Shown: one piece after another, positions 1 to 8,449 of the stretch
Layout: every line of letters begins with the position of its first letter
How positions within the stretch are numbered: position 1 is the stretch's first letter
Origin: Pyronema omphalodes
Lineage: Eukaryota; Ascomycota; Pezizomycetes; Pezizales; Pyronemataceae
Reading direction: 5' to 3'
Length of the DNA stretch: 64,000 nucleotides
Assembly (NCBI GenBank): GCA_024516155.1
Contig: JAJJXM010000001.1
Coordinates: 124,001 to 188,000, forward strand
Translations under genes and position numbers: made by a program
The notes under the pieces: generated by a model
Database searches by the model: none
The model's input: only the letters and a program-made list of their open reading frames with translations
Told to the model about the DNA's origin: nothing

Positions 1-1423
1 TTACTTCCTTCTGGTGGAACTCGCATTTCTCTGGTTTGAGATGTAACCCTGCTTTTTCGAATGCTTCGAGAATCAATTTAACATGTTGTTTATGTTCTTC
101 GAGATTATCCGAATAGATCAGGGTGTCATCCAAATAGGCAGTACAGAATCGATCGAGGTAAGGTGCCAATACGTCGTTAATGAAGTTCTGAAACGTAGCA
201 GGGGCATTGGTAAGTCCGAAGGGCATAACCAATGATTCGAATAATCCGTACCGGGTACGAAAAGCGGTTTTCCATTCTTCCCCATTTGCCATACGTATCA
301 AGTCATACGCCCCCCTAATGTCGAGCTTAGTGAACCACTTAGCTCTTGAAAGGTTCATTAAGGTATCCTGCATCAGGGGAAGAGGGTAGCGATTCTTGAT
401 CGTTCCGGCGTTGATTCCACGATAATCGACCACCAAACGTAATGAACCATCGCCTTTCTTTACGAAAAGAATGGGAGCGGCCGCTGGGGACGAGGAAGCA
501 CGGATGAAACCTTTGGTAAGGTTCTCATCTAACCAACGTTTCAATTCCTCCAACTCTGGACGTGATAGGGAGTAAAGAGGACCGAAGGGAGGCTGAAAAC
601 CATCGACGAGTGATATCTTGTGATCCGACGGTCGATGGGGCGGTAACTTATCGGCGTTGACTTTTTCGAAGATTCCCAAGTACTGGTGATATTCGGGTGG
701 TACAATAGTCTGAAGATCCGGTTCCTCTTTCTCTGGTTGAAGAGCTGTGGTGATTTCATTCAAGGATAAGGAGAATTGTTCGACTTTTCCGTAACGGTTG
801 TTGGCATTGTTTACAATTCGTCGAAACGTCGTAGCTGAAATGGCACAGATCTTATTCTGTTGTTTTGGAGCAATACCCTTAACAGGGGTGGGTGTTAACG
901 TGGTTCGGTGGGGGAGGCAGTTCGGTGATGAGAATTTGATATCGTTATCGGCGAAGTTTATTGTAACATCGTGTTTACGAAGCCATGGGATTCCTAAAAC
1001 GAGGGGATAATGACCAAGCCGAGTAACGTAGGCAGTTAGTAATTCGTGATGGTCTCCTATTGTACATTCGACTTCAACGTATTCGGTGATGTCTCCTGAT
1101 GAAATAGGTCGTCCATCAATTACTTCGACCATTTTGGGGTTTTTCAATTGATAACGGGGGAAGTTGTGTTGGCGTGCGAAGTCTTCGTTCATGAAGGAAA
1201 TTCCTGTGCATCCGCAGTCTACGAGAGCATGAGTATCGATCTTGGTATTGTGTTCAGTTAGTGTACATGGCACGACCAAATGATTCCCATCCAATTCGTT
1301 TTCTTGTTTACTTGACAAAGAACTAGCGGATACATAAACGATTTCCTGAGATGAAACGAAAGACGATGCAGGGGCTGGTCCAACAACAGAGCCAACAGGC
1401 TGTTGATGGACTACTCTTTTCCC
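1..1423 (-). CDS. Ty3/Gypsy retrotransposon pol (protease and reverse transcriptase), partial at left edge
   Basis: I translated the minus strand by hand. The frame is -1 relative to gag and stays open from the end of gag to position 1. Order seen: a retropepsin-like motif LVDCGCTGISF (about 1195-1225), a linker, then reverse transcriptase with KWFTKLDIRGAYDLI, MPFGLTNAPATFQ and the catalytic YLDD box (near 125-136). RNase H and integrase must lie beyond the window. No initiating ATG is needed, because the protein is probably made as a Gag-Pol fusion by frameshifting (see 1417-1423). The protease triad reads D-C-G where D-S-G or D-T-G is usual. No stop or frameshift is seen inside this part, so the element may be young. 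Family assignment is secure from the motifs; activity is not known. Confidence 0.9.
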
Positions 1424-2529
1424 TGGTCGACGTCGGGGTTTGTTGGGATATCCAAAACCTCGGCGGCGGCTAGGCGAATCTTGCGGGAGTTGTTTGCTGC
1501 CAACGTAGAACATTCGTTCTTGAAATGATCGGCTGATCCACAATAAAGACAAAGTCCCTTAGCCATTCGTTCATCACGACGGCGTTGGTTCTGAGCCTTT
1601 TGGGAAGCTGATAGGTCCATGGGGGCCGATCCGTAATCACCACTATTGGTGTTCGTTGGGTGGGACGCCGGGCGAGACGGCGTGGAGCTGGAACGACTGG
1701 GGACCGAAGAAACGTGCCGCTTTGTGGTGTTTGAATGAGCTCGAATTCTGTAATCTAGCTTCATACAAAGATCCACAAATTTGGTGAAGTTCTGAGGTTC
1801 TTCGGCTTGGTAAACAAGACTGGTCTGAAGGTCTCGAGAGAGTCCACGCTTCAGAGCAGCCTTCTTTGCGTTTTCGTCGTAGTTCAAGATAGCCATTAAT
1901 CGTTGGAATTCTGCGTAGTATTGGCTAAACTCACGGTTGCCCTGTTGAAGTTTATCCAATTCCGCAGATGCAGTACCAACTTGATCAGGATCTCCGAAGG
2001 CAGCTTCCAGAATTGTAATGAGAGCCTCAACGTCCTTAAGCTTAATCTTATCTGTAAGGACGTAGGGTTGAATTTGATTCTGAGCGTTGCCTTTGAGATA
2101 TCCATAAGTATAACGTAGCTTATGTTGATCGTCGGTAAAACGGGAGGAGTCTCCGGCGAGCTTGGATCTGACCTTCGAGATGAAGTTCAAGAGTTCCTTG
2201 CGTTCACCAGAGAATTCAGGTGGGTGGGGTAATTCGATGGGACGGGTATTCGGAAGGGGACCGTTCTTCGTAAGGGCTTGTAGGAGTCGAACGGAGGCGT
2301 TGGCGCTTTCGAGATCTCTTTCCAAATCGGTAATTCGTTGAGCGTAGAGGGAGTTGTCCTTTCGAGCTTCTGTGAGTTCGGCTCGAAGGTCGTCCCTAAG
2401 TTGACAGTCTCGTTCGTATTCTTTTACGGCGTTACGGACCAATTTGATCTTCGTAGGGTCCTGTTCGACCTCTAACCTTTCGGCTTCGTTGAGGTACAGG
2501 GCCACGACGACCTTGTTGTTTTGGTCCAT
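1411..2529 (-). CDS. Ty3/Gypsy Gag polyprotein
   Basis: 372 aa from a true ATG. The N-terminal 90 residues are charged and probably coiled coil (heptad-like stretch around residues 35-80). The middle (about 95-260) is a retrotransposon Gag capsid domain, with the typical pattern KLRYTYGYLKGNAQNQI and REFSQYYAEFQRL. A basic Ser/Pro-rich linker follows, then one CCHC zinc knuckle, CLYCGSADHFKNEC (C-x2-C-x4-H-x4-C), near residues 325-338, which in this family packages the RNA. Gag ends in DQGKE-stop, and pol starts by overlap in the -1 frame. The left neighbour is pol and the right neighbours are the untranslated leader and LTR, the normal order for an element on the minus strand. Confidence 0.93.
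   Translation of the reverse strand: MDQNNKVVVALYLNEAERLEVEQDPTKIKLVRNAVKEYERDCQLRDDLRAELTEARKDNSLYAQRITDLERDLESANASVRLLQALTKNGPLPNTRPIELPHPPEFSGERKELLNFISKVRSKLAGDSSRFTDDQHKLRYTYGYLKGNAQNQIQPYVLTDKIKLKDVEALITILEAAFGDPDQVGTASAELDKLQQGNREFSQYYAEFQRLMAILNYDENAKKAALKRGLSRDLQTSLVYQAEEPQNFTKFVDLCMKLDYRIRAHSNTTKRHVSSVPSRSSSTPSRPASHPTNTNSGDYGSAPMDLSASQKAQNQRRRDERMAKGLCLYCGSADHFKNECSTLAANNSRKIRLAAAEVLDIPTNPDVDQGKE
1417..1423 (-). promoter_or_regulatory. candidate -1 ribosomal frameshift slippery site GGGAAAA
   Basis: On the minus strand the last gag codons read CAG GGA AAA GAG TAG. The heptamer G-GGA-AAA fits X-XXY-YYZ in the zero frame, two codons before the gag stop. Slipping back by one base gives GGG AAA AGA GTA, which enters the open pol frame directly. 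Frame offset and heptamer are both seen in the sequence; function is inferred from the family. Confidence 0.75.
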
Positions 2530-2771
2530 TTCGAGGGATTAACGGAGGTGCCAGATGTTGGTTTCGTCGTTATATTGAATTCGAGTTGCTGCGTATTCGT
2601 TTCCGACTTGTCGAGCAATTTCGATTTCGTCAAGGACGACGGGGTTTTCGAGGGAACGGAAGATCGGTAATAGATTGATGAATTCGTAGAACCAGAGGTT
2701 GTGGAGCATGTAAAGCTTGTTGTAATCGAGAGTTGACGGTAGAGCCGGCAGGTCTTGATTACACAGTTATG
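2530..2771 (-). other. Gypsy 5' untranslated leader with presumed primer-binding site
   Basis: This 242-bp stretch lies between the gag ATG and the inner end of the LTR. The primer-binding site should begin within a few bases of 2771. The minus-strand bases there (ACATAACTGTGTAATC) do not begin with the TGG that matches a normal tRNA CCA end, so the primer is unclear. Nothing else is recognised. Confidence 0.5.
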
Positions 2772-3925
2772 TTGTAACGGCGAACAAGGGAGAGATAGCT
2801 GACGGAGAACCTGAGGGCTCTTCTCAATTATCCACTCTTGAGTTCAATGAATATATCCTTATAATAACTTCAACGTTAGAAACTCTTAAGCTGTGTCTAG
2901 CATCAACTTAAAGACTTTCTGTGTTTAGAAGTTAAGGAAATAAACAAAGATTTCAAGGGACAAAGAGATCCAAAGACGGGGACGAGAACGAGGACGTAAA
3001 CAAAGATTTTCGACAAAGTATTTGAATTTGTAAATAAACAAATAACTGTGTAAGGAGAAAAGAAAAACAAAATAAACAAACAAAGAAACAATCCTCTTAT
3101 ATACAATTTTTCCTCCTTACACGCCGAGCCACTACTTGCAGAATTTTCCCGAAAAATAACTAAGTAAACAACGCGGCCGCGGTTGCGCGTTCTAGACGCG
3201 CTAACGCGTTCGTACCAAATTAGCGTGTTTGCGTGCACAGCCTCGTCGCGCGCTCGTTAGCGTATCTCGCGTGCGCGATAGCGTAACTCGCGTGCGCGGT
3301 AGCGTGCTTCGCGTGCGCGCTAGCGTAACCCTAAGCGTAGTCACGCGCGCGCTTCCGTAACCCTAATCGTGCGCGTGCGTCCGTAACCCTAACCCTAGCT
3401 GTGCGCGTACGGTCACAAACCCAACCCTAGTTTGTGTGCGTGCGGGTGCAACCCTAACCCTAGTCACGTGAAACCAGATCAGCTGCGATTGGAAAGATGG
3501 TGCAATACTGATAAGGTCACATGACTAGATCTTATCTTATCGATAAGATGATCGTGCCCTAGCCCTAGTCACGTGTGCGCACATTAGTAGACCAGTGCGC
3601 GTGCATACTGATCTACTATTGATTAGAACACGTGACCGATCTTATCTAATCGGATAAGATGATCGGTAGACCGTAGGTATGGAATTTCCGAAAAGGGATC
3701 CGAGCTGACCCCTAACCCTGGGGATAAGTGACGTGACCTTTTTGACAATTTGGGAATTGAGCGCAACCCTAACCCAGGCGAGTGACGAGTGATGATCGAA
3801 GACCGAAGGATAATAGAAATAAATAAACAAACGAGTGCTGGATAATGAAGCGAATGATAATAGGTGAATGAATGACGAGGAGGGGGAAGGTAATAATTCT
3901 CGAGCCGTGACAGTTCGCCGTTACA
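2772..3925 (-). mobile_element. Ty3/Gypsy long terminal repeat (5' LTR of the minus-strand element)
   Basis: 1154 bp, bounded by a perfect 13-bp inverted repeat (TGTAACGGCGAAC at 2772-2784, its complement at 3913-3925), with the usual TG..CA ends. In the element's direction a TATATAAG box lies at about 3096-3103. The upstream half (3240-3480) is unusual: repeated GCGTGCGCG-type CpG-rich blocks alternate with CCCTAA units and CACGTG sites. At 3520-3665 there are GATAAG palindromes. The longest ORF (2903-3238) is an accidental LTR ORF. Confidence 0.85.
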
Positions 3926-4986
3926 ATATCCTTATAATAACTTCAACGTTAGAAACTCTTAAGCTGTGTCTAGCATCAACTTAAAGACTTTCTGTGTTTA
4001 GAAGTTAAGGAAATAAACAAAGATTTCAAGGGACAAAGAGATCCAAAGACGGGGACGAGAACGAGGACGTAAACAAAGATTTTCGACAAAGTATTTGAAT
4101 TTGTAAATAAACAAATAACTGTGTAAGGAGAAAAGAAAAACAAAATAAACAAACAAAGAAACAATCCTCTTATATACAATTTTTCCTCCTTACACGCCGA
4201 GCCACTACTTGCAGAATTTTCCCGAAAAATAACTAAGTAAACAACGCGGTCGCGGTTGCGCATTCTAGACGCGCTAACGCGTTCGTACCAAATTAGCGTG
4301 TTTGCGTGCACAGCCTCGTCGCGCGCTCGTTAGCGTATCTCGCGTGCGCGATAGCGTAACTCGCGTGCGCGGTAGCGTACTTCGCGTGCGCGCTAGCGTA
4401 ACCCTAAGCGTAGTCACGCGCGCGCTTCCGTAACCCTAATCGTGCGCGTGCGTCCGTAACCCTAACCCTAGCTGTGCGCGTACGGTCACAAACCTAACCC
4501 TAGTTTGTGTGCGTGCGGGTGCAACCCTAACCCTAGTCACGTGAAACCAGATCAGCTGCGATTGGAAAGATGGTGCAATACTGATAAGGTCACATGACTA
4601 GATCTTATCTTATCGATAAGATGATCGTGCCCTAGCCCTAGTCACGTGTGCGCACATTAGTAGACCAGTGCGCGTGCGTACTGATCTGCTATTGATTAGA
4701 ACACGTGACCGATCTTATCTAATCGGATAAGATGATCGGTAGACCGTAGGTATGGAATTTCCGAAAAGGGATCCGAGCTGACCCCTAACCCTGGGGGTAA
4801 GTCACGTGACCTTTTTGACAATTTGGGAATTGAGCGCAACCCTAACCCAGGCGAGTGACGAGTGATGATCGAAGACCGAAGGATAATAGAAATAAATAAA
4901 CAAACGAGTGCTGGATAATGAAGCGAATGATAATAGGTGAATGAATGACGAGGAGGGGGAAGGTAATAATTCTCGAGCCGTGACAG
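3926..4986 (-). mobile_element. second, truncated copy of the Gypsy LTR
   Basis: A nearly identical direct repeat of 2853-3913, offset 1073 bp. It abuts the outer end of the complete LTR and lacks both LTR termini: 81 bp at the 2772 end and 12 bp at the 3925 end. Only scattered single-base changes are visible between the two (for example near 3178/4251). It could be a remnant of a tandem insertion or a template-switch product. Its own TATA-like box would be at about 4169-4176. Confidence 0.85.
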
Positions 4987-5107
4987 GTGGCTGTACTGGT
5001 GCTGACATATGATGTGGCGCAGCCCTGCGGCTGTGCTCTATGACTGTGCAGGCTGAGACAATCCAGAATACGGGTGACAATGCTGGAGCCGTGACACAAC
5101 CACCCAC
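4987..5107. other. junction between Gypsy LTR copy and truncated Copia element
   Basis: About 120 bp of unrecognised sequence. The 11-mer GAGCCGTGACA ends both the LTR copy (4975-4986) and this segment (about 5088-5098), just before Copia coding homology begins. It could be a breakpoint micro-repeat or an LTR terminus of a related element. Confidence 0.3.
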
Positions 5108-7930
5108 CCTTTAGAGCTCATCCATACGGATGTTTGTGGTCCAATGCCCACACAGAGCCGTAAAGGGTACCGATATTTTGTTATGTTCACCAACGATGCC
5201 ACTAGATATACCTATGTCTATTTTCTTCGGCACAAGTCTGAGGTTTTTACTGCCTTTCAGGAGTACAAGTCTACGGTTGAGAAAATGCACAATTTGTCAA
5301 TTTTAAGACTACGAATGGATGGTGGTGGGGAGTACTCTGGAGCAGAGCTACTCAACTTTCTCCGGAAGGAACGCATTCAAGTAGAGCCTTCAACACCTTA
5401 CACTCCACAGCAGAATGGCATTTCAGAGCGCTGCAATCGCACAGTAATGGACCCCGCTCGCTCTATGCTAAAGCATGCAGGTATGCCAAACTATTTTTGG
5501 GCAGATGCTGTTAAAGTGGCGGTCTTCATCAAGAATCGCCTACCTACTCGCGCTTTACCTAGCACCACTCCATATGAGCTCTGGCATGGCAGCAAGCCAG
5601 ATGTTTCCCATCTTCGAATCTTTGGGTGCCTGGCTTATGCCTGGACCCCCCCAGCAACACGAAAGAAACTGGATGACCATGCGAGGAAGTCTGTGTTCAT
5701 TGGGTACACAGCAACGGCTCAGCAATACCTGCTTTATGACATAGTTTCAAAAAGAGAATTCTTAGCGCGTGATATTCAGTGCAACGAGGCATGTCTATAC
5801 TCAGAATTACTTGGGTCATCTGCGGCTTCACCTAGTACTATTACCTTTGACATTCCGGACAATCAGTCACCCCCAGCATTGCCACCACTAGCAACATCCT
5901 CCTCAGTCCACATGGAAGATGATGCAAGTCAGCAACTTCAGGGAGAACTAGCCGCGAGTCAGCACTCTTTGAGGCCAGCAACCTCTCCACCTTCAACCTC
6001 ATCTGGACATGGCGCGCAACTGGAACCTGCCCCACCGGCTACACCACCAGCTCAACGTGCACCTGGAGATTGGATTGACTCTGAATCTGAACTCAGCGAT
6101 GTTCCTGAAGATTTCGATGCTACCTCTTCTACCCCTCTCGCCGCAGCTCAGGCTGATATTCCACGAAACCTTCAGATCAATATGAGCCTTTCACCGCCTA
6201 AAACAAGCACTCGCACACGATGCGGACGAGCTCTTTTTGCAACAGCTGTTTCCACAGCCTTTATGGTTGAGCCAGGACCCAAAACATTTCGAGCAGCACT
6301 TAAGACATCTGAAGCAGACCAGTGGACAGCTGCAGTTAACACAGAAACTGCCGCCCTCAAGAGTCACGAAGCAATGATGTTTATCCCTCAAGATAGTGTA
6401 CCTCCAGGCGCAACAATTATCGAGAGCAGATGGCTTTTGACCAAAAAGTTCAAAGCCACGTGGGAGATAGACAAGTTCAAAGCTCGCTTAATTGCGCTGG
6501 GTTACACGCAGGTCGAAGGTCTTGACTACGATGGAAATGCTATCTTTTCTCCAGTTGTAGACTCCTCGATCATACGCTTTTGTTTGGGTCTGGCCGCACA
6601 GCACAACCTCCATATCGCTATCCTTGACTGCCCCACAGCTTTTCTGGGCAGTACACTCCATGAGACAATCTACCTACGGCTACCTGAAGGAAACTGGGAG
6701 GATCCTTGGAAACGAACTCGACCTCTTGTTCGCCTCCTGAAGACCTTATATGGGTTAAAACAATCACCGCGCGGCTGGTTTGAGGATGTGTACGAGTTTC
6801 TTGTGACGCAAAACCTGACTGCCTCTATTGCAGCCCCAGGATTGTTTCATGGCAAAGGAATTATTGTTCTAGTTTACGTTGACGACATCATGATTCTCGC
6901 TGCCACTATTGACAAGCTTCGGACCCTCTGTGAGGCGCTGCATCACCGGTTCCGCGCTGCACCCCCTAAAGGTGCCACTATTCCGATTAGATATCACTTT
7001 CAATATGTTGGCCTTGATGTTCAGCTCGATCGCAAAAGCCGCACTGCCTTCATCAATCAGTCTGGTTATATTGCGAAGGTCCTCGATCAATTCAACATGA
7101 CAAACTGCCGACCTCGATACACACCCATGGAGGAAGGATTGAAGCTGAGTCTTCTTCCTCCACATACGGGGGAGCAGCAGCAGTCTTCGTCAGCACACAA
7201 CGAATCCTTTCAAGAGCACCCCACAGTCAATCAATCTACATACCGCCAGGCTATCGGATGTTTATTGTATATTGCTCTAAGCTCCCGACCAGATATCGCA
7301 TACGCAGCTACCACTCTCGGTCGATTTTCCTCAAGCCCCAACAGCACACATTGGACCGCAGTGAAGCACCTCCTTCGGTATCTTCAGGCTACAGCCACTC
7401 GCAAGCTCACTCTCAATTCAAACACGGGCACTAGCATCAAAGCCTATGCTGACGCCGATCTTGGTGGTGAAAAAGACACTGGAAAATCAACTACCGGATA
7501 CCTCCTTTACGTATGTGGAATATTGGTGTTGTGGAAATCCAAGAAACAGACACTTGTCGCTCAATCAACTATGGAAGCTGAGCTCATCGCATCTGCCACA
7601 GTCAAGAAGCAGATCGAGTGGTTTGATGGGCTTCTTTCTGAAATTGCATCAAGTTTGCCCACATTACCACCACCATCCTCCGCAGAACCGTCGGCACAAC
7701 CTCTCATTCTCAATGACAATCTTGCCTGCGTCACAGTCCTGAAATCCGGCAATTTCAAAGGCGAAAATCGACACCTCCGGCTGCGCTTTTATGCATTACA
7801 CGAGGCAGTTGCTACCGGAAAGATTAATCTGAATCACATACCATCGGACAAAATGCTGGCAGATGGACTTACAAAAGCACTTGGGAGGGTGAAGCACGAG
7901 AAGTTCATTCAGGAGATTGGTCTTATTTAG
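5108..7930 (+). CDS. Ty1/Copia Pol (integrase, reverse transcriptase, RNase H), 5'-truncated
   Basis: The frame is open from about 5108; the first ATG is at 5144, giving 928 aa. Gag, protease and the integrase zinc finger are missing. The integrase core starts abruptly with LELIHTDVCGPM (first Asp). It continues with RMDGGGEYSG (second Asp) and NGISERCNRT (Glu, exactly 35 residues after the second Asp). The reverse transcriptase is of Copia type (ESRWLLTKKFKA, YGLKQSPRGW, then LVYVDDIMIL). RNase H shows YADADLGGEKDTGKSTTGY and AQSTMEAELIA. There is no internal stop. The second Asp is followed by G, where Copia integrases usually have N (DNGGEY). The left junction is with Gypsy LTR sequence, so this copy cannot encode a full element. 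Confidence 0.92.
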   Translation, partial: PLELIHTDVCGPMPTQSRKGYRYFVMFTNDATRYTYVYFLRHKSEVFTAFQEYKSTVEKMHNLSILRLRMDGGGEYSGAELLNFLRKERIQVEPSTPYTPQQNGISERCNRTVMDPARSMLKHAGMPNYFWADAVKVAVFIKNRLPTRALPSTTPYELWHGSKPDVSHLRIFGCLAYAWTPPATRKKLDDHARKSVFIGYTATAQQYLLYDIVSKREFLARDIQCNEACLYSELLGSSAASPSTITFDIPDNQSPPALPPLATSSSVHMEDDASQQLQGELAASQHSLRPATSPPSTSSGHGAQLEPAPPATPPAQRAPGDWIDSESELSDVPEDFDATSSTPLAAAQADIPRNLQINMSLSPPKTSTRTRCGRALFATAVSTAFMVEPGPKTFRAALKTSEADQWTAAVNTETAALKSHEAMMFIPQDSVPPGATIIESRWLLTKKFKATWEIDKFKARLIALGYTQVEGLDYDGNAIFSPVVDSSIIRFCLGLAAQHNLHIAILDCPTAFLGSTLHETIYLRLPEGNWEDPWKRTRPLVRLLKTLYGLKQSPRGWFEDVYEFLVTQNLTASIAAPGLFHGKGIIVLVYVDDIMILAATIDKLRTLCEALHHRFRAAPPKGATIPIRYHFQYVGLDVQLDRKSRTAFINQSGYIAKVLDQFNMTNCRPRYTPMEEGLKLSLLPPHTGEQQQSSSAHNESFQEHPTVNQSTYRQAIGCLLYIALSSRPDIAYAATTLGRFSSSPNSTHWTAVKHLLRYLQATATRKLTLNSNTGTSIKAYADADLGGEKDTGKSTTGYLLYVCGILVLWKSKKQTLVAQSTMEAELIASATVKKQIEWFDGLLSEIASSLPTLPPPSSAEPSAQPLILNDNLACVTVLKSGNFKGENRHLRLRFYALHEAVATGKINLNHIPSDKMLADGLTKALGRVKHEKFIQEIGLI

Positions 7931-8120
7931 TTTTCATTTGAGTTTCTATTTTTACTTTATGGGACGGTTTTAACCGCCCACTATGTGCTCTGTCTTTCTG
8001 TTGTTTGTTTTGCTTCACTTTGAGTTGGATTTCACATGACTCAATTGTCTCACTTTCATTTTGATTTGGATTTCACATGAGTCAATTGTTTTGCTTTATC
8101 TTCGAGCCGCGCATGTGCAA

Positions 8121-8128
8121 CGGGGGAG
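8121..8128 (+). other. Copia polypurine tract
   Basis: The purine run GGGGGAG directly precedes the TGTTGAA start of the 3' LTR, the expected place for plus-strand priming. Confidence 0.7.
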
Positions 8129-8449
8129 TGTTGAATGATTTTCTAATTTCTTGCACATGCGGTCTTCCGACGCGGATCACCGAGTGACATCACGTGATCG
8201 CGTCTTCGAGAAGGTTCTATCACTTTCGAGGTGGAACGGGAGACAGCACAGGAAGTTCTTGGCAGCTCATGTGGATTCTTATCGTTCGAGATGTTTCTCT
8301 AGATTTGTCATATCTTTCTATTTGCTTCCCTCGAGTGATGTCACTCGTTTGTTCACTTGTCTTGGGTTATGTGTATATAAGCTTCGCGAGATCTCCGCTC
8401 TCTCTGTCTTGTAATGAATTAAACAATTATCACTTCTTTTATTTCAACA
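8129..8449 (+). mobile_element. Ty1/Copia 3' LTR, inserted in NLR gene 1
   Basis: 321 bp with terminal inverted repeats TGTTGAA (8129-8135) and TTCAACA (8443-8449). A TATATAAG box lies at 8374-8381. The base after the LTR continues the ankyrin coding sequence of NLR gene 1, which matches the uninterrupted NLR gene 2 near 21165. No 5' LTR or second target-site copy is visible, because the left part of the element is lost. Confidence 0.9.

Noticed and set aside
2903..3238. 111-aa minus-strand ORF in the LTR (and 3976-4311)
   Set aside because: It lies wholly within LTR sequence, is hydrophobic by chance, and appears twice only because the LTR is duplicated.
3331..3460. CCCTAA units as a chromosome end
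   Set aside because: Units are short, scattered and inside an LTR, with unique genes far on both sides.
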